Position numbers and translations under genes: made by a program
In this document: in pieces, positions 9,021-17,939 of the stretch
Layout: every line of letters begins with the position of its first letter
How positions within the stretch are numbered: position 1 is the first letter of the stretch
The notes under the pieces: generated by a model
What the model was told of the DNA's origin: nothing
What the model saw: only the letters and a program-made list of their open reading frames with translations
Database searches by the model: none
Assembly (NCBI GenBank): GCA_963664675.2
Contig: CAXXLB010000002.1
Coordinates: forward strand, 566,445 to 630,444
Length of the DNA: 64,000 bases
Direction of reading: 5' to 3'
DNA from: JASGMR01 sp963664675
GTDB lineage: Bacteria > Thermotogota > Thermotogae > Petrotogales > Kosmotogaceae

Positions 9021-9764
9021 CTATTCACCCTTTTCATCAAGGGATAATTGTAACGTAGATCCATAAGCTTTATGAAGATTTTCTGCGGTGTAAACTTTGT
9101 CTACAGGACCACATTCGACGAGTCTGATATTCAATATAGTGATCCAGTCAAAATATTCTCTGATTGTCTGAAGATCATGATGAACTACTATAAGGGTTTT
9201 GTTTTTTTTCTTCATTTCCTTCAGAACATTTATAATGGCTTTTTCTGTTTTTGCATCTACTCCCTGAAACGGTTCGTCCATGAAGTATATTTCAGCGTCC
9301 TGCATAAGGGCTCTGGCAAGAAAAACTCTCTGCTGCTGGCCGCCCGATAACTGGCTTATCTGTCTGTTCTGGAATCCGGTCAATCCAACCTTTTTCAACA
9401 CTTCAAGAGCCTCTTCTTTGTCCTTTTTTGTTGGTCTTTTAATCCATCCCAGATATCCGTATTTGCCCATGAGGGTGACATCCAGGACCGTCGTCGGAAA
9501 ATCCCAGTCGACGCTTTCTCTTTGTGGAACGTACCCGATTCTTTTTCTCGCTTTTTTGTAAGGTTCACCAAAGAATTTCACTTCTCCTGCGATCGGATTG
9601 ATTATTTCAAGCAAAGTCTTGATCAATGTGGATTTTCCCGCGCCATTTGGTCCTACGACGGCCATCATGACTCCTCTTGGAATTTCCAGATCTATATCCC
9701 ATAAAACAGGTTTTTCTCTGTATGCCACTGTTAAATCATTGACTTCGATTATTATTTCGTTCAT
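9021..9764 (-). CDS. Metal ABC transporter ATP-binding protein (TroB/MntB-like)
   Basis: ATPase of 247 residues: Walker A GPNGAGKST, signature LSGGQQQRVF, Walker B IYFMDEPFQGVD, switch His in VVHHDLQTI. The segment RIGYVPQRESVDWDFPTTVLDV is characteristic of zinc/manganese/iron importer ATPases. It is the first gene of the four-gene minus-strand operon, with a GAGGGAGG ribosome site and a TATAAT-like -10 about 20 bases upstream of the start (9786-9791). The opposite arabinose operon begins 420 bases away. Confidence 0.9.
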   Translation of the reverse strand: MNEIIIEVNDLTVAYREKPVLWDIDLEIPRGVMMAVVGPNGAGKSTLIKTLLEIINPIAGEVKFFGEPYKKARKRIGYVPQRESVDWDFPTTVLDVTLMGKYGYLGWIKRPTKKDKEEALEVLKKVGLTGFQNRQISQLSGGQQQRVFLARALMQDAEIYFMDEPFQGVDAKTEKAIINVLKEMKKKNKTLIVVHHDLQTIREYFDWITILNIRLVECGPVDKVYTAENLHKAYGSTLQLSLDEKGE

Positions 9765-10045
9765 AAAAGTACCTCCCTCTTTTAGATTATAGCATCGTTA
9801 TTTATAAAGAATATAAATAAGAGAGATTTCAGAAAATTTTTTTTGTTTATTTACTTTAATTAAAAAGTTTAAATGTAAATTTTTTGTGGTAACCGAAAAT
9901 ACAAACATTGAAGAAAGCATTTTAATGTATCAGTTAAACCTTTTACGAGAAATCCTTTGCAATTAAACAAAAATATCATTTAATCATCTTTAATTAGATT
10001 TAATTCAGCATAATCAAATTTGAGTTGAAAAGAAAATAAAATTAT

Positions 10046-10077
10046 CATCGTTGTATGCAACGATGTATATAACGATG
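10046..10077. promoter_or_regulatory. Palindromic operator candidate of the arabinose operon
   Basis: Arms CATCGTTG and CAACGATG, perfect over 8 bases with a 4-base spacer, followed 5 bases later by another AACGATG half-site. It lies about 110 bases before the binding-protein gene. The only local regulator is the LacI-family protein at the operon end, which is the likely ligand; this pairing is inference. Confidence 0.6.
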
Positions 10078-10137
10078 TAAATAATTAAAGTCATGAGTTT
10101 TTAGAACATTAAATTTGAACTGTCTTAAAATGGGGAA

Positions 10138-10161
10138 GTAAAAAAGCATCGACTTTTTTAC
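10138..10161 (+). other. Perfect hairpin in the leader of the sugar importer operon
   Basis: GTAAAAAAG and CTTTTTTAC flank a 6-base loop, 23 bases before the first start codon. It could be a second operator-like palindrome or an mRNA hairpin at the 5' end. Confidence 0.4.
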
Positions 10162-10184
10162 CACAATTTGAAAGGAGTGAAGGT

Positions 10185-11174
10185 ATGTCAAGGAAATTTG
10201 CGTTTATTTTCGCTATTATGTTTGTTCTGTTAGTTTTACCAGCTATGACTTTTGCAGCCGAAGATGATCCTGTAGTTATTTATTTCTTCCCGGGAGGAAG
10301 TCCTGGCGGAACATTTGCAACAGTTGTTTATAATGGAGCTGTTCATGCTGCAGATATTCTCGGTGACAGGGTGGAAATGCATTATTTGTGGTCGAACTGG
10401 AGTCCACAGACTATGGTTACTCAGTTAGAGCAGGCGATTGCAGCGAATCCGGATGGTATAGCTATAATGGGTCATCCCGGTGACGAGGCATACATGCCGT
10501 TTGTTGAAGATGCAGAGAAAAAGGGAATAATAGTTACGAGTCAAAACGCAACCCTACCCGAATTACAGGCCGAATTTGCGAGCAAGGGATTTGGATATGT
10601 AGGTCAGGGTCTATACTCTTCAGGCTGGATGCTTGGGACTGGCGTTGTTAATAAAGCTGGTTTAAAAGAGGGAGACAGAGCATTAGTCTGGGGATTGAGA
10701 TCACAACCGACAAGGGGTCAGAGAACTCAGGGAGCTATAGATGCTCTGGAAGATGCCGGAGTAATTGTTGATTATATTGATATATCACCGGAAGTAGATA
10801 AAGATGCCGCAAATGGAATTCCGATTATCGTGGGATATTTGCAGGCCAATCCGGATTGTAAGGCTGTAGTAACGGATCATGGAAATCTCACATCTGCACA
10901 GGGAACTTATTTCGAAGCTGCAGGATTTGGACCGGATGAAATATATGGAGCCGGCTTCGATCTTTCAGCGGCAACAGTTGAAAGTATAAAATCCGGATAC
11001 ACAGATCTTGTTCTCGACCAACAACCGTTCTTACAGGGATTTTTACCGGTAATGCAAATTTATTTAACGAAGAAATTTGGTTTTTCCGGGCTCGATATCG
11101 ATACGGGTGGCGGTTTGATAAGTTCGGAAAATATCGATTTTGTTGCTCCACTGGCAGAACAGGGTATAAGATAA
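10185..11174 (+). CDS. Sugar ABC transporter substrate-binding protein (probable arabinose)
   Basis: Exported periplasmic-binding-protein-like sugar receptor of 329 residues (Peripla_BP_4/RbsB class). The signal peptide ends near FAAED; VTQLEQAIAANPDGIAIMGH is the usual first-lobe segment and VVTDHGNLTSAQGTYFEAAG the second-lobe ligand strand. It heads an operon with one ATPase, one permease, AraA, AraD and a LacI regulator, so L-arabinose or an arabinose-containing sugar is the likely ligand. A GC-rich hairpin right after its stop probably makes it more abundant than the membrane parts. Confidence 0.85.
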   Translation: MSRKFAFIFAIMFVLLVLPAMTFAAEDDPVVIYFFPGGSPGGTFATVVYNGAVHAADILGDRVEMHYLWSNWSPQTMVTQLEQAIAANPDGIAIMGHPGDEAYMPFVEDAEKKGIIVTSQNATLPELQAEFASKGFGYVGQGLYSSGWMLGTGVVNKAGLKEGDRALVWGLRSQPTRGQRTQGAIDALEDAGVIVDYIDISPEVDKDAANGIPIIVGYLQANPDCKAVVTDHGNLTSAQGTYFEAAGFGPDEIYGAGFDLSAATVESIKSGYTDLVLDQQPFLQGFLPVMQIYLTKKFGFSGLDIDTGGGLISSENIDFVAPLAEQGIR

Positions 11175-11188
11175 ATCAAATTGAAAGC

Positions 11189-11214
11189 GAGGGGGCGGGT
11201 ACGCCCCTTCTTTT
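11189..11214 (+). terminator. Hairpin attenuator between binding protein and ATPase genes
   Basis: Arms AGGGGGCG and CGCCCCTT with loop GGTA, followed by CTTTTAAT. A partial terminator or 3' stabiliser at this place is common in sugar ABC operons and would raise binding-protein levels over the downstream genes. Confidence 0.65.
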
Positions 11215-11249
11215 AATAATATTCCTAATGAAATGAAGGAGGAAGTCCC

Positions 11250-12011
11250 TTGGTTAATATTATAGAGATGAAGAATATTCACAAATCTTTTGGAGGGGTC
11301 AAAGCAATTCGGGGAATAGATTTTACTGTTGGTCCCAATGAAGTAGTGGGTGTTCTTGGTGATAACGGTGCAGGTAAGTCTACGTTAATAAAAATAATTT
11401 CAGGAGTACATTCATTTGATGAAGGCGAAATGTACATTAAGGGGAAAAAAGTAAATCCTAAAAAGCATTGTGTAAAAACGGCTCACAAAATGGGAATTGA
11501 AACCGTTTATCAGGAGAAAGCCCTGGCGGAAAAACAAACCCTATGGAGAAATATATTTCTTGGGAGACAGCTCACAAATAAACTCGGATTCATTAAAGTT
11601 AAAAAAGAAGTAGAAGAAACACGGAAAATAATGAGGGAGTTAATGAAATTCAGAGGAATAGGCGCAAATGCGGAATCTTATATTAGAACTCTTTCTGGTG
11701 GTGAAAAACAGGGAGTTGCAATATCAAGAGCGATGTACTTCGATTCCGATCTGGTTATACTCGATGAACCAACTATGGCTCTTTCATTGCAGGAAGTGAA
11801 AAAGGTTCTTAATTTTATACTCACAGTCAAAGAAAGAGGTAAATCATGCGTTTATATTTCGCATAATATAGCCAATGTATATCCCGTTTCAGATCGTTTT
11901 GTAGTGATCGACAGGGGTATAATAGTCGGCAGTTATAACAGAAAAGATATATCTCTTGAAGAGCTTAATGAAGAACTGATTCAATATACAAAGACTAAAA
12001 TTCAACAGTGA
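11250..12011 (+). CDS. Sugar ABC transporter ATP-binding protein, single domain
   Basis: 253-residue ATPase: Walker A GDNGAGKST, signature LSGGEKQGV, Walker B LVILDEPTM, and a His in YISHNIAN. It is of the carbohydrate type (RbsA/AraG class) but is one domain, about half the usual two-domain length, so it should work as a homodimer, as in FrcA-like systems. Start is TTG with AAGGAGG upstream; IEMKNIHKSFGGVKAIRGI is the normal family start. It lies between the binding-protein and permease genes. Confidence 0.88.
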   Translation: MVNIIEMKNIHKSFGGVKAIRGIDFTVGPNEVVGVLGDNGAGKSTLIKIISGVHSFDEGEMYIKGKKVNPKKHCVKTAHKMGIETVYQEKALAEKQTLWRNIFLGRQLTNKLGFIKVKKEVEETRKIMRELMKFRGIGANAESYIRTLSGGEKQGVAISRAMYFDSDLVILDEPTMALSLQEVKKVLNFILTVKERGKSCVYISHNIANVYPVSDRFVVIDRGIIVGSYNRKDISLEELNEELIQYTKTKIQQ

Positions 12012-12027
12012 TTTCGGAGGATTTTTT

Positions 12028-13002
12028 ATGACTAAAATAGAAAAGCGTGCGGACCAAAAGTTTTTTTATAAATATACTTCACAATTCGGTTTGATAATAA
12101 TGGTTTCATCAGTTTTACTCTTTTTCATCATCACCAGTCCGAATGTATTTTTGAGTGGAAGTATATATCTTTCATTTTTATCAACAGTTCCGACCATTGG
12201 TCTAATGGCATTGGGGTTGACTTTTATTCTTGGTATGGGAGAGATAGATCTTTCTTTTCCATCGGTAATGGCACTTTCAGCATTTCTTTTTTCCACAGTC
12301 TATAAATCGACCGGGAATTTCCTTTTTGCTTTTTTAGCCTGTATCGGATCGGGAATTTTAGTTGGGATGATAAACGGATTGATAGTAACAAAAATAGGTG
12401 TTCCTTCAATCGTAGTAACGTTGGGTATGCAATTTTTAATCAGAGGATTCAGCAATCTGATTTCAGATGGGACGGCTATCATAGTGCCTTTAAGGGGGAC
12501 TATTTCGCAACAGATTTTTGCGGGAAAATTGCTGGGTATTCCCGTTCAGTCTCTGTGGTTTTTGGGCATTTCAATATTATTTTATTTTCTTTTATTCAGG
12601 CATAAGTTTGGTGAACATGTGCTCTTTGCCGGAGACAATCAGGAATCTGCAAAAATGATGGGTGTGAATGTGGATTTTGTGAAAATAGCAGCATTTTCAC
12701 TTATGGGAGCAATGGCGGCTTTCGCGGGAATGTTTGATTTATACAGAATGAGAACGTGGTGGCCAACTATGGGCGAAGGATATCTGATGATGATAATGGC
12801 CGCGGTTTTTGTCGGTGGAACATCCATGTTTGGAGGAGAGGCAACTATTTTTGGAACTTTTGTCGGTTCGTTTATGATAGGAACTCTCGAAGCCGGTATA
12901 GTAGCGGCAGGTTTGAAGGGATTCTGGACGAGATTTATCATCGGATTATTAATAATTTGTGCCGTAATAGTTCATACTTTAATCAGAAAGAGAAAAAAAT
13001 AA
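12028..13002 (+). CDS. Sugar ABC transporter permease (RbsC/AraH type)
   Basis: Integral membrane protein of 324 residues with about eight to ten hydrophobic helices. LMALGLTFILGMGEIDLSFPSVMALSA is the family's early loop (usually GGIDLSVG), and FAGDNQESAKMMGVNV is the cytoplasmic EAA-like loop that meets the ATPase. It follows the ATPase by 16 bases with CGGAGG before the ATG. It forms the channel of the importer; arabinose specificity is inferred from araA/araD downstream. Confidence 0.88.
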   Translation: MTKIEKRADQKFFYKYTSQFGLIIMVSSVLLFFIITSPNVFLSGSIYLSFLSTVPTIGLMALGLTFILGMGEIDLSFPSVMALSAFLFSTVYKSTGNFLFAFLACIGSGILVGMINGLIVTKIGVPSIVVTLGMQFLIRGFSNLISDGTAIIVPLRGTISQQIFAGKLLGIPVQSLWFLGISILFYFLLFRHKFGEHVLFAGDNQESAKMMGVNVDFVKIAAFSLMGAMAAFAGMFDLYRMRTWWPTMGEGYLMMIMAAVFVGGTSMFGGEATIFGTFVGSFMIGTLEAGIVAAGLKGFWTRFIIGLLIICAVIVHTLIRKRKK

Positions 13003-13070
13003 GCCCTGCGGTACAAAATGGGTATTTAATAAATGTAATAATTTAAGTAGAATATTTACGTGAAAGGAGA

Positions 13071-14576
13071 TTGATTATTATAAAAGACAAATTCGAAGTA
13101 TGGTTTATTACAGGTAGTCAATATCTGTATGGTGAGGAATCTTTAAAACAAGTTGATAATCATTCAAAGGAAATCGTTAATTATTTTAACAGCGGGGGAA
13201 TTTTCCCTGTTGATATAATCTGGAAACCGGTTTTAAAAAATTCTTCGGAAATAAAGAATGTTATAAACGAGGCGAACAGCAAAAGCAACTGTATAGGATT
13301 GATAGGTTGGATGCACACTTTCTCTCCCGCTAAAATGTGGATTGCAGGGTTGAAAATAATGAACAAACCTTTTATGCATCTTCACACACAGTTTGACGAG
13401 AGTATTCCATGGGATACTCTGGATATGGATTATATGAACACGAATCAGTCGGCACACGGTGGTAGGGAGTTCGGATTTATTTCTACAAGAATGAAATTGA
13501 AGAGAAAAGTCGTGGCAGGTTACTGGCGTGACAAAAATGTGATTAAAAAAATTGAAAACTGGATAAGAGCGGCAATGGGCTGGAATGAATCACAGAATTT
13601 GAAACTTGCGCGATTAGGTGATAATATGAGAAATGTCGCTGTTACAGAGGGAAATAAGGTCGATGCCCAGATAGATCTTGGGTATGAGGTTCATGGATAC
13701 GGCGTCGGAGATTTACTGAAGTACGTGAATTGTGTTGAAGAGAATGATATAGAAAATTTGATCAAAGTGTACAGAGAAGAATATCCCGTTACAAAATTCT
13801 CGGTATCCGATGAAAGATTTAAAAAATCGCTGTACGAAGCGGCAAAAACAGAAATTGCGTTGAAAAGATTTTTGGATGATGGTGGATTCAAAGCCTTTAC
13901 AACTACATTTGAAAATTTATATGGTCTGGATCAGCTTCCAGGTCTGGCAGCTCAGAGATTAATGAGGGACGGATACGGTTTTGGAGCTGAAGGCGACTGG
14001 AAAACGGCTGCATTAGTAAGGATAATGAAAGTTATGTCCGGGGGATTGAAGGGTGGAACTTCATTCATTGAGGATTATCTGTATAATTTTGAGCCCGGAA
14101 ATGTGAAAGAATTGGGTTCTCACATGCTTGAAGTCTGTGAATCGATAGCCGATGGAGCTCCTTCGCTGGAAGTGCATCCACTTTCTATCGGGGGGAAAGA
14201 GGCGCCTGCAAGATCAGTGTTCAACTCACATGGTGGTGAAGCCGTACAGGCGACGATTGTGGAATTCGGCGATAGGTTCAGAATGCTCGTGAATGAAGTC
14301 GAAGTTGTCTCGCAGGACAGAGAATTACCGAAATTACCCGTCGCGAGGGCATTATGGATTCCAAAGCCAGATCTGTCAACCGCGGCTACGGCATGGATTC
14401 TCGCAGGCGGAACACATCATTCCGGTCTGAGTTTTGATGTGAATACCGAACAGCTTGAAGATCTTTCGGAAATGTTGGGAATCGAGTTTGTAGTGATAGA
14501 TGAAAAAACCGATATCAGAGATTTTAAGAAAGAACTCAGGTGGAACGAAGTATATTATAGATTGCAGAAAATTTGA
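13071..14576 (+). CDS. araA: L-arabinose isomerase
   Basis: About 500 residues, the normal AraA length. It interconverts L-arabinose and L-ribulose in the cytoplasm with a divalent metal. Recognisable segments are FEVWFITGSQYLYGEE at the start, GWMHTFSPAKMWIAGL, FMHLHTQFDESIPWDTLDM and the C-terminal TAWILAGGTHHSGLSF, which carries metal-binding His residues. The start is odd: TTG at 13071 is only 1 base from its GGAG ribosome site, while ATT at 13077 in the same frame has normal 7-base spacing. Only translation start, not identity, is uncertain. Confidence 0.95.
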   Translation: MIIIKDKFEVWFITGSQYLYGEESLKQVDNHSKEIVNYFNSGGIFPVDIIWKPVLKNSSEIKNVINEANSKSNCIGLIGWMHTFSPAKMWIAGLKIMNKPFMHLHTQFDESIPWDTLDMDYMNTNQSAHGGREFGFISTRMKLKRKVVAGYWRDKNVIKKIENWIRAAMGWNESQNLKLARLGDNMRNVAVTEGNKVDAQIDLGYEVHGYGVGDLLKYVNCVEENDIENLIKVYREEYPVTKFSVSDERFKKSLYEAAKTEIALKRFLDDGGFKAFTTTFENLYGLDQLPGLAAQRLMRDGYGFGAEGDWKTAALVRIMKVMSGGLKGGTSFIEDYLYNFEPGNVKELGSHMLEVCESIADGAPSLEVHPLSIGGKEAPARSVFNSHGGEAVQATIVEFGDRFRMLVNEVEVVSQDRELPKLPVARALWIPKPDLSTAATAWILAGGTHHSGLSFDVNTEQLEDLSEMLGIEFVVIDEKTDIRDFKKELRWNEVYYRLQKI

Positions 14577-14596
14577 TAATTGAAAGGAATTTCCTT

Positions 14597-15289
14597 ATGC
14601 TTGAAAAATTGAAAGAAAAAGTTTGCGAAGCTAATATAATGCTTTCTGAAAGTGGTTTGGTGAAGTTAACCTGGGGAAATGCGAGTGGCTTTGATAAAGA
14701 ATCCGGGTTTCTTGTCATTAAACCCAGCGGGGTTGATTATAAAGCTCTCTCTCCGGAAAAAATGGTTGTTGTAGATTTGGATGGAAATAAAGTTGAAGGT
14801 GAATTGAAACCTTCTTCGGATACTCCGACCCATATCATACTTTATAAAAATTTTGAGAACATCGGAGGTATCGTCCACACTCACTCTACCTGGGCAACGA
14901 TGTGGGCCCAGGCTGTTAAAAGCATCCCGTGTCTTGGGACGACCCATGCGGACCATTTTTATAAGGAGATTCCTTGCACCAGATTTTTAACTAAAAAAGA
15001 GACCGATGAGGGTTATGAGGTAAATACCGGAAATGTGATAATAGAGACATTTATTCACAGAGATCATTTGAGCACTCCGGGAGTTCTAGTTGCCGGGCAT
15101 GCTCCGTTCACGTGGGGTAAAGACGTTATTGATGCGGTAAAAAACGGTATAATTCTTGAGGAAGTTGCTAAAATGGCCTTTGGAACTTTCAGTTTAAACA
15201 ATAACGTTAAAAAATTACCTGAGCATATTATGAACAAACATTATTTGCGCAAGCACGGTAAAAGTGCTTATTATGGTCAGGAAAACTAA
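14597..15289 (+). CDS. araD: L-ribulose-5-phosphate 4-epimerase
   Basis: 230-residue class II aldolase/AraD protein converting L-ribulose 5-phosphate to D-xylulose 5-phosphate. Zinc ligands are the His pair in IVHTHSTWATMWAQ and the later His in VLVAGHAPFTWG; GTTHADHFYKEIPCTR and KLTWGNASGFD are further family hallmarks. The ATG at 14597 has AAAGGAA upstream. It follows AraA by 20 bases. The kinase AraB, needed between the two steps, is absent from the window, so the cell must encode it elsewhere or use another kinase. Confidence 0.95.
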   Translation: MLEKLKEKVCEANIMLSESGLVKLTWGNASGFDKESGFLVIKPSGVDYKALSPEKMVVVDLDGNKVEGELKPSSDTPTHIILYKNFENIGGIVHTHSTWATMWAQAVKSIPCLGTTHADHFYKEIPCTRFLTKKETDEGYEVNTGNVIIETFIHRDHLSTPGVLVAGHAPFTWGKDVIDAVKNGIILEEVAKMAFGTFSLNNNVKKLPEHIMNKHYLRKHGKSAYYGQEN

Positions 15290-15309
15290 ACAAGAAAAAG
15301 GGTGATGAA

Positions 15310-16332
15310 TTGTCGAGAAAATATGTGACACTCAAAGATATTTCAAAAAAAACTGGATTGGCGACCACAACAATTTCAAAGGCCCTGAGAAATCATCCGG
15401 ATATAAGTGAAAGAACTGTAAAAAGAGTGAATATGATAGCGGAAGAGATGGGTTATATCAAGAATTTTTCCGCATCTCAACTGAAGGGTAATAAGAGCAA
15501 TACGATAGGAGTGGTGCTTTCGGATAGTTCTAATCCTTTTTTTGCGGAATTTATGGCGGGACTTGAAAGTGAGGCCGATAAAACCAATTATAAATTAATA
15601 AGAATGAACTCCGAAGGGGAGCAAAAGAAGGAAGAAGAAGCGATAAAGACTTTACTTCAATACAGAGTCGATGGACTGGTAATATTCCCCCTTCAGGAGA
15701 GTATTTACAAGTACGAGAAATATAAAATAACACGTAATAGTGTTCTTGTAGGATGGTGTAAAGAGAAAAATCTGATCGATTCCGTATTCACCGAAGAATT
15801 CAAAGGGATGTATCTCGCTACAAAACATCTGATAGAAACCGGGAGAAAAGAAATTCTTTTTCTCGATAATTTTTTGTACAAGACCGGTTATTATGGAAGA
15901 AGATTCGAAGGATACAGACAGGCTTTAATCGAGCATGGTTTAGAATTCAAAGAAGAAAACCATATAATAAATACGAATCTGGAAAAACAGCACAGAATTT
16001 ATGAAGGATACACTTCGATAAAAGAGGTCGTGGAATCCGGTAAAAAATTCGACGGGCTGGTGTGTTTTAATGATTTGTTGGCCTATGGAGCCATAAAAGT
16101 TTTGCACGAAAAGAAAATAAAAATTCCGGAAGAGGTGGGAATCGTTGGATACGATGATCTGGCCTTTTCAAGAATGGTTTACCCTTCTTTGAGCTCGGTC
16201 AGTTACAGCAAATTTCTCTGGGGGAAAGAGTCCCTTCAAACGCTTTTGAAAAGATTGGAAAATCCAAAAACGCCACCTCAGGAAATAAAAATTAATTTGA
16301 CATTGAAAGTAAGAGAAAGCTCTAAAATATAA
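15310..16332 (+). CDS. LacI-family transcriptional regulator of the arabinose cluster
   Basis: 340 residues: N-terminal LacI helix-turn-helix (VTLKDISKKTGLATTTISKA), hinge helix (SASQLKG), then a sugar-binding core (TIGVVLSDSSNPFFAEFMAG ... GIVGYDDLAFSRMVYPSLSSV). TTG start with GGGTGAT upstream. It is the last gene of the operon, and the core likely senses arabinose or a product. The operator may be the CATCGTTG palindrome at 10046. The family in Thermotogota regulates sugar operons in this way; the exact effector is inferred. Confidence 0.88.
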   Translation: MSRKYVTLKDISKKTGLATTTISKALRNHPDISERTVKRVNMIAEEMGYIKNFSASQLKGNKSNTIGVVLSDSSNPFFAEFMAGLESEADKTNYKLIRMNSEGEQKKEEEAIKTLLQYRVDGLVIFPLQESIYKYEKYKITRNSVLVGWCKEKNLIDSVFTEEFKGMYLATKHLIETGRKEILFLDNFLYKTGYYGRRFEGYRQALIEHGLEFKEENHIINTNLEKQHRIYEGYTSIKEVVESGKKFDGLVCFNDLLAYGAIKVLHEKKIKIPEEVGIVGYDDLAFSRMVYPSLSSVSYSKFLWGKESLQTLLKRLENPKTPPQEIKINLTLKVRESSKI

Positions 16333-16348
16333 AAAACATTTTTTGAAA

Positions 16349-16388
16349 TTGAGAAAAAAAGCAGAATTTTTTCTGCTTTTTTCTCAAT
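16349..16388 (+). terminator. Terminator after the arabinose operon
   Basis: Long near-perfect stem TTGAGAAAAAAAGCAGAA / TTCTGCTTTTTTCTCAA with a 4-base loop, 17 bases after the LacI stop. Its symmetric A/T flanks could also work on the other strand. Confidence 0.8.
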
Positions 16389-16389
16389 T

Positions 16390-17027
16390 AGATTGATCGA
16401 GACATCTTAATTAGTAGAAGGTAAAAATCTTATTTCTCTAAGCGAAAATGTATCCTGTAACCTCTGATCCGAGCTTTTGCAAAATTCAAAGAAAGGTAGG
16501 CTGATTCGATACGCCTGGATCAGAAAAACGGATTGTAAAGTAACTGAATCACTCTCTTCGCAAAATCTTTTTTAACGAAGATTCCTACAATATAATAATA
16601 TCTTTTTTTTATTTTTTTAAAATTTATGATAAATTAAAATTGCGCTCTCATTTATTAAGTAAGCCGATTACAAAAGGAATTGTCTTATAATCATTCCTTA
16701 TTTCTTTATATAACGAATAGGTAGTTATTATCGGAAAATAGTGAGCGGCTCTATGAATTCATATAACTCCCTTTATATAAGGGATACAATCATTAAAAAA
16801 AATTTTTCGGTAATTTTTATGTTACAAATTGCCATCTTTTATTACCGTATAACCCTTTTTCTGTGAAGAGCTTATACAAAAAATAAGCTCAAAAACTGAT
16901 ATAGTTGTCGATGGTTTTATAAATTTTTTCCCCTGTAATTATATATTAAATTTTCTTTTTTATTTGCATTGTGAACAATAAAAGTTATAATTGATATATA
17001 TATAAAAATATATGTGAGGGATTGAAA
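16390..17027. other. Gene-free region before the VIT1-like gene
   Basis: About 640 AT-rich bases without a convincing reading frame. It contains a candidate three-way-junction RNA (16464-16523), a perfect 8-bp-arm hairpin at 16868-16890 (GAGCTTAT/ATAAGCTC) and a CCCTTTATATAAGGG palindrome. No known riboswitch class was recognised. Confidence 0.5.
16464..16523. ncRNA. Candidate structured RNA, three-way junction
   Basis: CTGATCC at 16464-16470 pairs with GGATCAG at 16517-16523 (7 bp). Inside are CTTTTG/CAAAG and AGGC/GCCT hairpins in order, giving a compact three-stem junction of about 60 bases. It is more GC-rich than its surroundings. The strand is unknown, no family is recognised, and chance folding is possible. 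Confidence 0.3.
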
Positions 17028-17906
17028 ATGGAAAACAGAAATCTTCAGGGATTGATAAATGAACAGAGAAACGAATTAACGGCATGCTATTTATATTCAA
17101 AACTCAGTAGAAGGATAAAAAATAAAAGAAATGCGGAAGTATTAAAGGCTATAAGTGAAGATGAAAGGAAACACTATGAAAAAATCAAGGAGTTGACTGG
17201 AAAAGATGTCAAACCTTATAGAATACAGTTATGGTTTTTTTATTTTATAAGCGTCTCTTTGGGATTGACCTTCGGGGTGAAATTGCTTGAAAAATCCGAA
17301 GAGCGGGCTGTAAGTGTATATTCAGCGATGTCGAAGGAATCCAAAGACAAGATAGATTTGAATTCTATCCTTCAGGATGAGCAGAGACATCAGTATGAAT
17401 TGATTGAAATGATAGACGAAGAGCGCTTGAGTTATGTTGGATCCGTTGTTCTGGGGTTGAACGATGCTCTGGTGGAATTGACCGGTGCACTTGCAGGATA
17501 CACCTTCGCATTTCAGAATGCCAATTTGATAGCGATAACCGGTTTAATAACGGGAATAGCTGCTTCTTTCTCTATGGCGGCCTCCGAGTATCTTGCTTCC
17601 GTTCATGAAGATTCTAAAAATAAAAAAGCGAAAAAGTCTGCTTTATACACTGGACTTGCGTATGTGATAACGGTTTTTCTCCTGATATTACCCTTTATGC
17701 TAATTGGAAATCCGTTCATAAGTTTGATAGTCACACTCTGTATCGCCGTCCTTATCATATTGTTTTTCAATTACTATATTTCCGTTGCCAAAGGAACTCC
17801 CTTTAAGAGAAGATTTCTTGAGATGATAGTTATAAGTCTTGGCGTTTCAGGAATCTCATTTATAGTGGGAATTATCATTAAAAGTGTTTTTGGAGTGGAC
17901 ATATAA
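17028..17906 (+). CDS. Ferritin-like/VIT1-CCC1 fusion metal transporter
   Basis: 292 residues in two parts. Residues 1-115 form a rubrerythrin-like four-helix domain with E/H ligands (ISEDERKHYEKIKELTG, ILQDEQRHQYELIEMID). Residues 130-290 are a VIT1/CCC1 transporter domain (VLGLNDALVELTGALAGYTFA, then SMAASEYLAS) with about five membrane helices. This architecture is known for iron/manganese exporters of the MbfA kind. The ATG at 17028 was preferred because GAGGG stands 7 bases before it; a TTG 6 bases upstream is possible. It stands alone and probably protects against excess iron or manganese. Confidence 0.88.
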   Translation: MENRNLQGLINEQRNELTACYLYSKLSRRIKNKRNAEVLKAISEDERKHYEKIKELTGKDVKPYRIQLWFFYFISVSLGLTFGVKLLEKSEERAVSVYSAMSKESKDKIDLNSILQDEQRHQYELIEMIDEERLSYVGSVVLGLNDALVELTGALAGYTFAFQNANLIAITGLITGIAASFSMAASEYLASVHEDSKNKKAKKSALYTGLAYVITVFLLILPFMLIGNPFISLIVTLCIAVLIILFFNYYISVAKGTPFKRRFLEMIVISLGVSGISFIVGIIIKSVFGVDI

Positions 17907-17939
17907 CCGGTAAAACTCTTTTGCTGTTTTAATGATCAT

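Larger units (their letters stand above)
9765..10184. other. Divergent intergenic region between metal and arabinose operons
   Basis: About 420 AT-rich bases with no gene. It holds the -10 of the metal operon near its left end, a perfect palindromic operator candidate at 10046-10065 with an extra half-site, and a perfect 9-bp-arm hairpin at 10138-10161 in the probable leader of the arabinose operon. Confidence 0.7.

Noticed and set aside
16390..17027. Manganese (yybP-ykoY) or cobalamin riboswitch before the metal exporter
   Set aside because: The conserved loops of those classes were not found; only a generic three-stem fold is visible.
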